From Candidatus Tumulicola sp. (GTDB lineage: Bacteria; Vulcanimicrobiota; Vulcanimicrobiia; Eremiobacterales; Eremiobacteraceae), in contig DATNNM010000012.1 in NCBI GenBank assembly GCA_035601835.1, forward strand, positions 1 to 64,000: DNA of 64,000 nt, read 5' to 3'. Position numbers and translations under genes: made by a program. Below, in pieces: positions 43,034-52,366 of this stretch. The notes below the pieces were generated by a model, which did not search any database, had not been told where the DNA came from, and saw nothing but the letters and a program-made list of their open reading frames with translations. Numbering within the stretch: position 1 is the stretch's first letter; each line of letters begins with the position of its first letter.

Positions 43034-43072
43034 GCAGGCGCGTAGTAAGGCCGTTGAGAAAATGGCATTTCG
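43034..43072. repeat. Degenerate direct repeat of 41701-41740
   Basis: GCAGGCGCGTAG followed by GGCCG and GAGAAAATG occurs at 41701-41740 and again here with about three quarters of bases matching. Together with CCGTGACC...CGTGACCAC at 41870 and 43088, it shows that the flanks of the two tRNA copies are themselves duplicated. It is likely the ends of an inserted element or of a duplicated locus. Confidence 0.6.
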
Positions 43073-43187
43073 AGCCCCTTTTGCGGTCGTCCGTGACCGT
43101 TTCGTGACCACGGAGTCAAGATCGAGCAAGATTAAAGACAGGGCCAAACGCCCAAAGGCTTACAAGATAAAGCTCGCAGCAATTAAC

Positions 43188-43262
43188 GCCGACGTAGCTC
43201 AGCGGTAGAGCAGCGGTTTCGTAAACCGCAGGTCGTCAGTTCAAGCCTGACCGTCGGCTCCA
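43188..43262 (+). tRNA. tRNA-Thr (anticodon CGT)
   Basis: Acceptor GCCGACG (43188-43194) pairs with CGTCGGC (43252-43258). The D arm is GCTC...GAGC, and the anticodon stem GCGGT/ACCGC encloses TTCGTAA, giving anticodon CGT (threonine, ACG codon). The T arm is GTCAG-TTCAAGC-CTGAC. Discriminator T and an encoded CCA (43260-43262) complete it. All stems are intact. Its first 37 bases are duplicated at 41742. Confidence 0.95.
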
Positions 43263-43293
43263 GATGAAAGGGCGAAGCGCCGCCGCACATCAC

Positions 43294-43307
43294 GGAGCTA
43301 AAGCTCC
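43294..43307. repeat. CT-NN-AG palindrome between tRNA-Thr and metY
   Basis: GGAGCT-AA-AGCTCC with CCTGGCTAC on one side. The outer arms are mismatched (CACGGAGCT against AGCTCCCTG), so this copy is partly decayed. Confidence 0.65.
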
Positions 43308-43350
43308 CTGGCTACGGATGACGGACGGCGCTTCGAATCCAAAAGCCGCC

Positions 43351-44664
43351 ATGACCCAAGATCGTTCGTTTGGTTTCTCGACCCGGGCGCTCCACGCGGG
43401 AACGCCGCCCGACCCCGCCACCGGCGCGCGCGCGGCACCGCTCTACATGAGCTCGAGCTTCGTCTTCGACTCCGCCGAACACGCTCGCGAGCTGTTCTCG
43501 CTGCGCAGCTACGGCACGATCTACAGCCGCATTTCCAACCCAACGGTCGCCGCCTTTGAAGAGAAGATCGCCAGCCTTGAAGGCGGCCTGGGCGCCGTCG
43601 CGACCGCTTCCGGACAAGCGGCCCAGCTCATCACCGTTTTGACGCTTGCGCAGGCTGGCGACCATCTCGTCGCTTCGGCCAATCTGTACGGCGGCACAAT
43701 CACGCAATTCACGGTCACGTTCAAACGCTTGGGCATCGACGTCACCTTCGTGCCCAACGGCGCGCCGGAAGCCATGGCGGCCGCGATCCGTCCGAATACG
43801 AAAGCGATGTTCGTCGAGGTGATCGGCAACCCGCTCGGCAACGTGGCCGATATTTCGGCTTTGGCAGATGTCGCGCATCGCGCGGGCGTGCCGCTCATCG
43901 TCGACAATACTTTCGCCTCTCCGTACCTATGCCGGCCCATCGAGCACGGCGCGGATATCGTTCTGCATTCCGCCACGAAGTATCTAAGCGGCAACGGCAC
44001 GCTCATCGGCGGCGTCATCGTCGAATCCGGCAAGTTCCGGTGGGCTGAGCGCCACCCGCTGGTCAGCGCTCCAAGCCCCGCGTATCACGGCATGAATTTC
44101 ACGGAGACGTTCGGCGAGTTCGCATTCCTGTGCCGGGCGCGCCTTGAAGTGCTGCGCGACGTCGGCGCGAGCATGTCGCCGATGAACGCATGGCTGCTGA
44201 TCCTCGGACTCGAGACGCTAGCCGTCAGGATGAAGGCGCACGTCGAGAACGCCGAACAGGTCGCGCGCTATCTCGAGAATCACGATGCCGTCGCATGGGT
44301 CAAGTACGCCGGCCTGCCTTCCAGCCCGCAGCGAACTCTTGCGCAGAAATATCTGCCCAAGGGCGCCGGGTCGATCTTCACGTTCGGCGTGCGTGGCGGG
44401 CGAGAGGCCGCCGTGCGCTTCATCGAGGCGCTCGAGATATGGAGTCATCTCGCCAACGTCGGCGATGCCAAGAGTCTCGTCATCCACCCGGCCTCCACGA
44501 CGCACCAGCAACTCACCGATGAAGAAATGGCCGCGGCGGGCATCACCCCGGACATGGTCCGGCTTTCCGTGGGGCTCGAGGACGTCGACGATCTGATCTG
44601 GGATCTCGAACGAGGCCTGCAGGCCGCGAAGAGCGGCGCGGCGCTCGCCGGCGCGCTGTCGTGA
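43351..44664 (+). CDS. metY: O-acetylhomoserine sulfhydrylase-type PLP enzyme
   Basis: A 437-residue PLP enzyme of the Cys/Met metabolism family that makes homocysteine from O-acetylhomoserine and sulfide. The cofactor lysine is in VLHSATKYLSGNGTLIGG. FSTRALHAGTPPDPATGARAAPLYMSSSFVF is the usual N terminus, and SVGLEDVDDLIWDLERGL is the usual end. ATG 43351 is chosen because the longer frame to 43264 is encoded by the palindrome at 43294; ATG 43318 is possible. It is coupled by GTGA to the next gene. The call could also be a cystathionine gamma-synthase relative, but length and sequence favour MetY. Confidence 0.88.
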   Translation: MTQDRSFGFSTRALHAGTPPDPATGARAAPLYMSSSFVFDSAEHARELFSLRSYGTIYSRISNPTVAAFEEKIASLEGGLGAVATASGQAAQLITVLTLAQAGDHLVASANLYGGTITQFTVTFKRLGIDVTFVPNGAPEAMAAAIRPNTKAMFVEVIGNPLGNVADISALADVAHRAGVPLIVDNTFASPYLCRPIEHGADIVLHSATKYLSGNGTLIGGVIVESGKFRWAERHPLVSAPSPAYHGMNFTETFGEFAFLCRARLEVLRDVGASMSPMNAWLLILGLETLAVRMKAHVENAEQVARYLENHDAVAWVKYAGLPSSPQRTLAQKYLPKGAGSIFTFGVRGGREAAVRFIEALEIWSHLANVGDAKSLVIHPASTTHQQLTDEEMAAAGITPDMVRLSVGLEDVDDLIWDLERGLQAAKSGAALAGALS

Positions 44665-45143
44665 TCCTCACCACGCCGTCCCAGCGGCGCGACTTGCAAG
44701 CGCGCAGCAAGAAGGTCGCCATGGTCGGCGCGAGCGCCAACCCCACGCGCCCGAGTTATTTCGTCTTCCGCTACCTGCGAACGCACGGCTTCGACGTACG
44801 GCCCGTGAACCCGGCATACAAGGAGGTCGACGGCCTCAAAAGCTATGCGTCGCTGGCCCAATACGCGGAAGAAAACGGACCACCCGACATCGTGGACGTG
44901 TTCCGCAAGCCCGAGCACACGCCGCAAGTCGCGCGCGACGCGGTCAGCGTCGGCGCCAAAGCGATATGGTTTCAATATGGCGTCATCAACCAGGAGGCCA
45001 TCAGGATCGCGGACGACGCCGGACTCGACGTGGTCGTCGATCGCTGCATGAAGGTCGAGCACGCACGCTTCGCCGGAGGGTTGAGCGTCGCGGGCATGAA
45101 CTCTGGGGTCTTAAGTTCCAAGCGGAGTCCCATCGTACCTTAG
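44661..45143 (+). CDS. CoA-binding domain protein (YccU-like)
   Basis: A 160-residue Rossmann-fold protein. The CoA-binding core is visible: KKVAMVGASANPTRPSYFVFRYLRTHGFDVRPVNP, then DIVDVFRKPEHTPQVARDAV, AIWFQYGVINQEAIRIADDAGLDVVVDRCMKVEH. Proteins like this are often encoded next to metY and may sense or use a CoA thioester; no reaction is proven. GTG 44661 overlaps the metY stop, so the two are co-translated. Confidence 0.88.
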   Translation: MILTTPSQRRDLQARSKKVAMVGASANPTRPSYFVFRYLRTHGFDVRPVNPAYKEVDGLKSYASLAQYAEENGPPDIVDVFRKPEHTPQVARDAVSVGAKAIWFQYGVINQEAIRIADDAGLDVVVDRCMKVEHARFAGGLSVAGMNSGVLSSKRSPIVP

Positions 45144-45166
45144 ATAGGGCAGGAGAGTTTGCACGC

Positions 45167-46810
45167 ATGAAACGTCCGATCGCATCGCTCGTGGTAGCAT
45201 GTCTTACCGTCGCCTCACTGGCTGCGTGCACGAAGGTCAGCACCGAAACCGGCGGCGCCGGCGGCAACTCGTGGACCATCCACGGCGTTCTGCGCTGGGC
45301 CAACAACGCCGAGCCGGACAATCTGAACCCGGTGATCGGCAACCAGCAGGTTGAAGTGGACCTCTCGATGTTCTGGGCGGGGTATCTGCTGAACTGGACC
45401 GATGACGGCAAGTTCATCGGCGAACTCGCCACCGAAGAGCCGACGTTGAAAAACGGCGGCATTAGCGCGGATGGACTGTCCTTCACGTACCATCTGCGCA
45501 AAGGCGTCTTGTGGCAAGATGGCAAGCCCTTCACCGCGGATGACGTGATCTTCACCTATCAAGCCATCATGAACAAGGACAACAACGTAAGCAGCCGCGT
45601 CGGCTACGACCTCATCACCGGCATCGACAAGAAAGACGACCACACGATCGTCGTGCACATCAAGCAGAAGTGGGCGCCGTTCGTCGCGTCGTTCTTCACT
45701 ATGTCCGGCACGCCGTTTCCGATCCTTCCGAAACACCTGCTCGGTCAACTGCCGAACATCAACCATGCCGACTACAACAACAAGCCGATCGGCACCGGTC
45801 CGTTCCAAATCGTGAGTTACGAGAAGGGCAGTCTCATCAAGTTCGTCGCCAACCCGCATTACTGGCGGGGCGCGCCCAAGCTCAAGGAAATCGATTACCA
45901 TATCATTCCGGATGAGAACACGCTGCTGACGCAAATGAAGACGCACGAGATCGACTTCCAATACAACGCGTCCGCCGCGCACTATCCCGAACTCCAGCAG
46001 ATCCAGGGCGTGCAACTGTACAAGACCCCGTTTACGCAATATGGTCAGCTCGGGTTCAACACGAAAGTACCGGCCTTGTCGGACAAGCGCGTGCGCCAAG
46101 CGCTGGCCTATGCGACCGACACGCAAGAGCTGATCCACGACGTATCGCACGATCTCTACGTGAAGGGGGATAGCGATCAGCCCGCGTTCTTATGGGCCCA
46201 CAACGCTCACGTGAAGCAGTACCCGTACGACGTCGCTATGGCCGGCAAACTGCTGGATCAGGCAGGCTGGACCATGGGCTCGGACGGCTATCGCTCCAAA
46301 AACGGCAAGAGGCTCACGATCTCGATCACGGGCTCGACCGGGCGCAAAGACGCCGAGAAAATCGAATTGCTCGTCCAGAACCAATGGAAGAAAGTCGGCG
46401 TGGACCTCACGGTCAAGAACTACATCCCGCCGCAGCTGTTCGCGAGTTACGGCGCGGGCGGCATCTTGCAGCGGGATAAGTTCGAGGTCGGCAATTACTC
46501 GTGGGTCAACGGCGTCGATCCCGACAACTCGACCCTGTGGATGTGCGACCAGTTCCCGCCGAACGGTCAGAACACGTATCAGATCTGCGATCCGGAGTTG
46601 GATGCGCAAGAGAAGATCGCGCTCACCGAGTATGACCCGGTGAAGCGCAAGGCCGCATACGACAAGATCCAGGACATCCTAGCCGACCAAGAACCGATGA
46701 TCGTGATCTGGTACGTGAGCCGCCTGGACGCGGCGAACTCCGATTTCAAAGGCTACAAGCCGGCGCACGCGGTGACGACCTTCTGGAACCCATGGGAGTA
46801 TTCGATTTGA
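45167..46810 (+). CDS. Oligopeptide-type ABC substrate-binding lipoprotein (first of two)
   Basis: A 547-residue lipoprotein of the DppA/OppA family that catches peptides or similar solutes. The lipobox is SLAAC (Cys near residue 20). The family body is clear: FTYHLRKGVLWQDGKPFTADDVIFTYQAI, IGTGPFQIVSYEKG, and VRQALAYATDTQELI. ATG 45167 is used because AGGAGAG precedes it and the signal follows. No permease or ATPase is in the window. The next gene is a paralogue overlapping it by 19 bases. Confidence 0.9.
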   Translation: MKRPIASLVVACLTVASLAACTKVSTETGGAGGNSWTIHGVLRWANNAEPDNLNPVIGNQQVEVDLSMFWAGYLLNWTDDGKFIGELATEEPTLKNGGISADGLSFTYHLRKGVLWQDGKPFTADDVIFTYQAIMNKDNNVSSRVGYDLITGIDKKDDHTIVVHIKQKWAPFVASFFTMSGTPFPILPKHLLGQLPNINHADYNNKPIGTGPFQIVSYEKGSLIKFVANPHYWRGAPKLKEIDYHIIPDENTLLTQMKTHEIDFQYNASAAHYPELQQIQGVQLYKTPFTQYGQLGFNTKVPALSDKRVRQALAYATDTQELIHDVSHDLYVKGDSDQPAFLWAHNAHVKQYPYDVAMAGKLLDQAGWTMGSDGYRSKNGKRLTISITGSTGRKDAEKIELLVQNQWKKVGVDLTVKNYIPPQLFASYGAGGILQRDKFEVGNYSWVNGVDPDNSTLWMCDQFPPNGQNTYQICDPELDAQEKIALTEYDPVKRKAAYDKIQDILADQEPMIVIWYVSRLDAANSDFKGYKPAHAVTTFWNPWEYSI

Positions 46811-48432
46811 AGATTTCCGGCGCCGTGCTGGTGGCGGCGGTGCTGGTGCTAGCTGCATGTTCTAAGGTAGAGACAGGCGCCCAGCGTCAGCAGCAGGCCG
46901 GCAGCATCCCGGGCGTCGTGCGCATCGTCGGCGCGGGCACCATCGATTCGCTCGTTCCCGAGCTGTCGTCCAGCGCGGCGTCGAGCGACGCCGCGATGTT
47001 CTGGGGCGGCTGGCTCTTCCTCGTCAACGACAAAGGCAACCTCGAGCCCGATCTCGCCACGGTCGTTCCGACCAAAGACAACGGCGGCATCAGCGCGGAC
47101 GGACTCACCATCACCTACCACCTGCGCAAGGGCGTGCTGTGGCACGACGGCGCGCCCTTCGACGCGCGCGACGTCATCTTCTCATGGCACGTCGTGATGA
47201 ATCCGGCCAACAACGTGGTGAGCCGCACCGGGTTCGACCAGATCGCCGACATGACGGCGCCCGATCCGTACACGGTGAAGGTGCGCCTGAAACGGCCGTA
47301 CGCGCCGGCAGCCGCGATGTTCTTCGCACCGAGCCTCACTCCGTATTGCGTGCTGCCGGAGCACCTGCTCAAGGGTCTGCCGAACATCAACCATGCGGCG
47401 TACAATCTCAAGCCGGTCGGCACCGGGCCGTTCATCGCCGTCAAGTGGGAGCAATCGGTCGGCCTCACCCTGATCGCCAATCCGCACTACTGGCGCGGGC
47501 CGCCGAAGCTCAAGCGCGTCGAGTACTTGGTCGTGCCCAACTCCAACACGCGAGTCATCATGATGCGGACCGGCGAGGCCGACCTGTACAGCGATCCGCA
47601 GGTGAATCAACTGCCCGAACTGGCAACGGTGCCGAACACGCGCATGCTGCACACGCTGTTCAACGAGTTCTATTACATCACGTTCAACACCACGCATCCG
47701 CCGCTCGACGACGTGCACGTGCGTAGGGCGCTTGCCGGGGCGATCGACAAACAATACATCATCCGCACGATTCTGCACGGCGCCGGCCAGCCCGCGGTAG
47801 GCCCCCAGCCGCCCTATCTCTACACGTACGATCCGAACGTGGCCGTGCCGCGCTACGATCCCGCCAGTGCGTCAACCGCACTGACAGCAGCGGGTTGGAC
47901 GCCTGGTCAGGACGGCATTCGAGTCAAGAACGGTAAACGGCTGTCAGTCGTCTATGCCTACGACGCCGAGGCGAGCGACGGTGAACGCATCGGGGCGATC
48001 CTGCAGAACGAGTTGCGCCGTGTCGGCGTGGATCTCGCGCTCAAGCCGATAGCGCACGCCGTCATCTACGCGGCGAAGGCGGCGGGCGGAGTCCTTTCCA
48101 ACGGCAAGTTCGACGTGGCCTTCGAGGGCTGGATCGGCGGCGTAGACCCCGACGACGATGCGCTGTGGGGCTGCGACCAGCGCGGCGAGTACAACCACTC
48201 GTTCATCTGCGATCCGCGCATCGAAGAACAAGAGCGCATCGCGCTGACCCATTATGACAATGCCACGCGCAAGGCCGCATACACGCGCATCCAAGAGCTG
48301 CTCGCCGAGGACATGCCGGTCGTGTTCTTGTGGTGGCAAGATCGCAACGACGTGATAAGCACGTCCCTCAAGGCTTACAAGCCCGCTCCGGCGGTCACGA
48401 CTTTTTGGAACTCCTGGCAATGGACGAACTAG
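46792..48432 (+). CDS. Oligopeptide-type ABC substrate-binding lipoprotein (second of two)
   Basis: A 546-residue paralogue of the previous gene with the same plan: lipobox LVLAAC, ITYHLRKGVLWHDGAPFDARDVIFSWHVVM, VGTGPFIAVKWEQ, and VRRALAGAIDKQYII. Both proteins end with a very similar segment (KAYKPAPAVTTFWNSWQW against KGYKPAHAVTTFWNPWEY), so they arose by duplication and then diverged. The start ATG lies inside the end of the first gene, giving coupled translation. The two may share one transporter encoded elsewhere with different ligands. Confidence 0.9.
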   Translation: MGVFDLKISGAVLVAAVLVLAACSKVETGAQRQQQAGSIPGVVRIVGAGTIDSLVPELSSSAASSDAAMFWGGWLFLVNDKGNLEPDLATVVPTKDNGGISADGLTITYHLRKGVLWHDGAPFDARDVIFSWHVVMNPANNVVSRTGFDQIADMTAPDPYTVKVRLKRPYAPAAAMFFAPSLTPYCVLPEHLLKGLPNINHAAYNLKPVGTGPFIAVKWEQSVGLTLIANPHYWRGPPKLKRVEYLVVPNSNTRVIMMRTGEADLYSDPQVNQLPELATVPNTRMLHTLFNEFYYITFNTTHPPLDDVHVRRALAGAIDKQYIIRTILHGAGQPAVGPQPPYLYTYDPNVAVPRYDPASASTALTAAGWTPGQDGIRVKNGKRLSVVYAYDAEASDGERIGAILQNELRRVGVDLALKPIAHAVIYAAKAAGGVLSNGKFDVAFEGWIGGVDPDDDALWGCDQRGEYNHSFICDPRIEEQERIALTHYDNATRKAAYTRIQELLAEDMPVVFLWWQDRNDVISTSLKAYKPAPAVTTFWNSWQWTN

Positions 48433-48445
48433 CGCCGGTGCGCAC

Positions 48446-49498
48446 GTGATCGACCTTCGAAGCGATACCGTCACCAAACCGTCCGACGCTATGCGCAAGG
48501 CGATGGCGGCGGCGCGCGTGGGCGACGACGTCTACGGCGAGGATCCCACGGTTCTCGAACTCGAAGCCGAGACCGCCTCCGCGCTCGGCAAAGAAGCCGC
48601 GGTCTTCGTCCCGAGCGGCACGATGGGGAACCTGATCTCGGCGCTTGCGCATTGCCAGCGAGGCGACGAAGTCATCATCGGCGACGAAGCGCACATGTTC
48701 TACTATGAAGTCGCCGGCGTGTCGGCGCTCGGCGGCGTGCAGGTGCGCACCGTGCCGAACCGCGACGGGGCCATCGATCCGGCCGACGTCGAACGCGCCA
48801 TTCGTGACCGGAAAAACATCCATTTCCCCGTCACCCGGCTCGTATGTTTTGAGAACACGCACAATCGCGGCGGCGGCCGCGTGCTGACCGTCGAGCAGAC
48901 GCGCGCGGTCGCTGACGTCGCGCACGCGCACGACGTCGCCATGCACCTCGACGGCGCCCGGCTCTTCAACGCGGCCGTGGCACTGCAGGTGCCGGCCTTG
49001 GCGCTTGCGGCCGAAGCCGACTCGGTGAGCATCTGTTTCTCGAAAGGTCTCGGGGCCCCGATCGGCTCCGCAGTAGCGGGCCGGCGAGACTTCGTCGAGC
49101 GCGCTCGCAAGGTGCGCAAGATGGTCGGCGGCGGGATGCGTCAAGCAGGCGTGATCGCCGCGGCCGCGCTCATCGCGCTGCGCGACGGTCCGCGGCGCTT
49201 GCAGGACGACCACGACAACGCCAAAGCCTTCGCCGGCGAGCTCTTGGGGAGCGGCCTATTCGACGTCGACCTCTCAAGCGTGCAGACGAATATCATCTCG
49301 TTCAGCCTCAAGAGCGCCGGGTCCGACCCCGATGCGCTCTTGGCCGCATGGCGCGCTGCCGGCGTTGCGGTCAACAGTCTCGGCGGCGGCCGGTTCCGCG
49401 CCGTGACCCATCTCGATGTCTCGCGCGAACAGGTGCTGGCCGCCGCGGCACACATGATCGAAGCAGGGCGCAAACAGCAAGGAGGAGTCCGTGTCTAA
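48446..49498 (+). CDS. ltaE: Low-specificity L-threonine aldolase
   Basis: A 350-residue PLP enzyme that splits threonine or allo-threonine to glycine and acetaldehyde. The N terminus IDLRSDTVTKPSDAMRKAMAAARVGDDVYGEDPTV is the family hallmark. The cofactor lysine is in SICFSKGLGAPIGSAVAG. MHLDGARLFNAAVAL is the PLP-binding Asp segment. It starts at GTG 48446, 13 bases after the binding-protein gene, and its end overlaps the next gene by eight bases. Confidence 0.94.
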   Translation: MIDLRSDTVTKPSDAMRKAMAAARVGDDVYGEDPTVLELEAETASALGKEAAVFVPSGTMGNLISALAHCQRGDEVIIGDEAHMFYYEVAGVSALGGVQVRTVPNRDGAIDPADVERAIRDRKNIHFPVTRLVCFENTHNRGGGRVLTVEQTRAVADVAHAHDVAMHLDGARLFNAAVALQVPALALAAEADSVSICFSKGLGAPIGSAVAGRRDFVERARKVRKMVGGGMRQAGVIAAAALIALRDGPRRLQDDHDNAKAFAGELLGSGLFDVDLSSVQTNIISFSLKSAGSDPDALLAAWRAAGVAVNSLGGGRFRAVTHLDVSREQVLAAAAHMIEAGRKQQGGVRV

Positions 49499-51242
49499 CT
49501 TTCGCTTTTTATCTTTCGCGTTGGCCCTGGTCGTCATGCAAGCCGCTGTTCCCGCGGCGTCGCTGCCCGCAGCGCCCGCCGGTGACGCCGCCTTGACCGC
49601 GCTGGCGAAAGACTACTATCGCGCCGAATGGCTATTCTCGCCGACCGGGGCGACGGGTACCGGCGTCCACGACTACGACGATCGTTTGGATCCGGTGACG
49701 CCGGTAGCCATCAAGGCCGAGATCGCCCACCTGCACGCCACGCTCAACGCGCTTGCCGCGATCGACGCGGCGACGCTGTCATTTGACGGGCAGGTGGATC
49801 AAAAGTCGCTCGACGCGTCCATACGCGGCAACTTGTATCAACTCGAGGAACGCGCCACCTGGCAAAGCGATCCCGGGTACTACACCGGCATCGGAGCCGG
49901 CGGCGTGTACGCGATCATTTCGCGCGCTTTCGCTCCGGCTTCCAAGCGTCTCACGCTTGCGATCGACCGCGAGGCGCAGCTTCCGGGGCTGTTGCAGCAG
50001 GCCGAAAAGAACATCGTGCCCACACTAGTGCCGGCGATCGTCGCGAAAGTCGCGGAACTGGACGCGCAAGGCTCGGTCGATTTCTTTTCGACCGACGTGC
50101 CGAGGGCGTTTGTTGGAGTAGGAGACGCCGCCTCCCAAGCGCGTTTCAAGGCCGTCAACGCCGCAGTGATGGCTGCCTTCAAGAGCTATGCGAGCTTCAT
50201 CCATACAAGGGTCGCGCCCAAGGCTCACGCTCCGTACGCCATCGGCGCCGCGACATACCGCCGGCTGGAACAGCTGCAGAACATCGAGGATATTCCGCTC
50301 GATAAACTGCTCGCGATCGGCGAAGCGCGCCTGGCGCGGGATAAAGCCGACTTCATCGCCACGGCCAAACGGATCGATCCCAAAAAGACGCCCGGGCAAG
50401 TGCTCGCCGACATCCAAAAGAACCACCCGACCAACGCGCAGCTGCTCTCCGTCGCGCAAGCGCAGCTCGCGCAGCTGGTCAGCTTCATCAAGGCCAAGCA
50501 CATCATCGATCTGCCCGACGCGCCGATCGCCAAAGTCATCAAGACGCCGCAGTTCGCAGCCCAGACGACCTTTGCGTCCATGAATTCGCCGGGCCCGCTC
50601 GAGACGGTTGCCACCGAAGCCTACTACAACGTGACGCTCGCAGATCCGAAGTGGCCTGCGGACAAGGCCGAGCAGCATTTGAGATTCTATACCCCTTACT
50701 GGCTGCTGATCGTGTCGGCCCACGAAGCATATCCCGGCCACTACGTCAACTATCTGTTCAACAAAGAGCACGATCTGAGCCTGATCCGCAAAATAGAGTG
50801 GAACCCGGCGTTCGGCGAAGGCTGGGCGCATTACGACGAGCAGATGATGGTCGACGAAGGGCTTGGCGGCGGCGACCCGCGCTACCGGCTCGCACAACTA
50901 TCTGGGGCGTTGTGGCGCGACTGCCGCTACGTGGTCGGCATCAAGGAGCACACGCAGGGCATGACGGTGGAACAGGCCACCAAATTCTTCATGGACAATT
51001 CGTATCAGCCGCAGGAGCCGGCATTTCGCGAGGCGGTACGCGGCACGATGGATCCGCTCTACGGCTACTACACGCTCGGCAAGCTGATGCTTCTCAAACT
51101 GCGCGACGACTACAAAACGAAGCTGGGCGCAGATTACAGTCTGGCGAAGTTCCACGATGAGTTGCTGTCGCACGGCGACCCGCCCATCTACTTCATGCGG
51201 AAGTATCTGCTGGGCCAGGACGATAAGGGCTCCTTATTGTAA
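49491..51242 (+). CDS. Exported DUF885-family metallopeptidase-like protein
   Basis: A 583-residue protein with a signal peptide (ending near AVPAASLPAAP). The zinc-type motif is SAHEAYPGHYVNYLF near residue 415, with EGWAHYDEQMMVDEG about 35 residues later, together forming the HExxxGH...EGWA signature of DUF885 (M3-like) peptidases. The rest is alpha-helical. It probably acts on peptides in the periplasm. GTG 49491 has an excellent AAGGAGGAG site upstream and overlaps the end of ltaE. Confidence 0.88.
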   Translation: MSNFRFLSFALALVVMQAAVPAASLPAAPAGDAALTALAKDYYRAEWLFSPTGATGTGVHDYDDRLDPVTPVAIKAEIAHLHATLNALAAIDAATLSFDGQVDQKSLDASIRGNLYQLEERATWQSDPGYYTGIGAGGVYAIISRAFAPASKRLTLAIDREAQLPGLLQQAEKNIVPTLVPAIVAKVAELDAQGSVDFFSTDVPRAFVGVGDAASQARFKAVNAAVMAAFKSYASFIHTRVAPKAHAPYAIGAATYRRLEQLQNIEDIPLDKLLAIGEARLARDKADFIATAKRIDPKKTPGQVLADIQKNHPTNAQLLSVAQAQLAQLVSFIKAKHIIDLPDAPIAKVIKTPQFAAQTTFASMNSPGPLETVATEAYYNVTLADPKWPADKAEQHLRFYTPYWLLIVSAHEAYPGHYVNYLFNKEHDLSLIRKIEWNPAFGEGWAHYDEQMMVDEGLGGGDPRYRLAQLSGALWRDCRYVVGIKEHTQGMTVEQATKFFMDNSYQPQEPAFREAVRGTMDPLYGYYTLGKLMLLKLRDDYKTKLGADYSLAKFHDELLSHGDPPIYFMRKYLLGQDDKGSLL

Positions 51243-51253
51243 TCTCTACGACC

Positions 51254-52351
51254 TTGTACAGACTAGCACTCGTGCTCGCCCTCGTCATGACGGCGGTGAT
51301 GCCGCCATCGCACGCTCAGGCGCGCCTAAAAGCGAGTGCAGGCGTGCAGACCATGCCGGCGGTCACGCGCAATGCCGCCCCTGAGGTCACGCTCGATGCA
51401 GTCGGCGATGTGATGCCGGGCTGGGGCGTCGCAGCGCTTGTGAACAAGCCGGGTCCGGACGCCCCATTCGCCTTGATGCACCCGATCTTCGCAGCCGCTG
51501 ACGCCGTCATCGGCAATCTCGAATGCCCCCTGTCGTACCGGGGTAAACCGACCAAAGCGAAGAGCAAGGCGGCGCTGAAAGCGCGCAAAGAGTTTCTGTT
51601 GCGCGGGCCTCCAGAGGCGGCCACCGGGATCGCGAACGCCGGTTTTGCGGCGATGTCGCTGGCCAACAACCACATGATGGACTTCGGCCCAGTCGCGATG
51701 CGCGACACGCTGTCCGCGCTTCGCGATGCGGGCATTGGGACCGCCGGCGCAGGTGAGAATTCCGCGGAGGCATGGCAGCCGGCCTACTTCGAGCGGCGCG
51801 GGCTGAGGTTCGCCTTGCTCTCTTTTTCCGATGTGATTCCGATCGGGTATGCCGCCTCCGCCAAAAGCCCCGGCATCGCGGCCGGGCGCAGCACGATCAC
51901 CGGTGAGATCGACAGGCCGTATCTGAAGACGTTAACGGAATCGATCAAACTGGCGCGCAGCCAGGCCGACGTGGTGATCGTCTTCGAGCACTGGGGCGAC
52001 GAATTTGTCGGACGACCTTCCAAGGAGCACGTCCTTGAAGCGCACGCGGCGATCGATGCCGGAGCCCTTTTGGTCATCGGAGCGCACCCGCACGTGCTCG
52101 GACCGATCGAGTCGTACCACGGCGGACTCATCGCCTACACGCTGGGGAACTTCGTCTTCGACACCACCCCGGGCCTGAAAACGCGCAGCGCGGTCTTGCA
52201 GATCCATCTGCGAGGCGACGCGATCACATCGTGGGAAGCGGTGCCGGTCGAGATCAAGGGCGGCGTGCCCAGCCCCGTCGGCGGGCGGCTGGTCGCGGCG
52301 CCGTTGCGTTGGCACTTTAGTTCGCGCCATGCCTACGGACCCCCGGAATAG
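51254..52351 (+). CDS. CapA-family exported metallophosphatase-like protein
   Basis: A 365-residue exported protein of the PGA_cap (CapA) family. Characteristic pieces are TLDAVGDVMPGWGV, IGNLECPLSYRG, MSLANNHMMDFG, VVIVFEHWGDEF, LVIGAHPHVLGPIESYHGGLIAYTLGNFVFD. These form a calcineurin-like metal site. CapA is needed for poly-gamma-glutamate capsule in Bacillus, but no CapB or CapC is here, so that role is not supported. It starts at TTG 51254. Confidence 0.88.
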   Translation: MYRLALVLALVMTAVMPPSHAQARLKASAGVQTMPAVTRNAAPEVTLDAVGDVMPGWGVAALVNKPGPDAPFALMHPIFAAADAVIGNLECPLSYRGKPTKAKSKAALKARKEFLLRGPPEAATGIANAGFAAMSLANNHMMDFGPVAMRDTLSALRDAGIGTAGAGENSAEAWQPAYFERRGLRFALLSFSDVIPIGYAASAKSPGIAAGRSTITGEIDRPYLKTLTESIKLARSQADVVIVFEHWGDEFVGRPSKEHVLEAHAAIDAGALLVIGAHPHVLGPIESYHGGLIAYTLGNFVFDTTPGLKTRSAVLQIHLRGDAITSWEAVPVEIKGGVPSPVGGRLVAAPLRWHFSSRHAYGPPE

Positions 52352-52366
52352 GAGGCTTTGGAAGCG

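Noticed and set aside
41742..43262. A tRNA gene split by a group I intron at the anticodon loop
   Set aside because: The downstream copy is a complete tRNA rather than only a 3' exon, and no group I core (P/Q/R/S) is recognisable in between.
51254..52351. Poly-gamma-glutamate capsule locus
   Set aside because: Only the CapA-family gene is present; CapB and CapC are absent and neighbours are unrelated.
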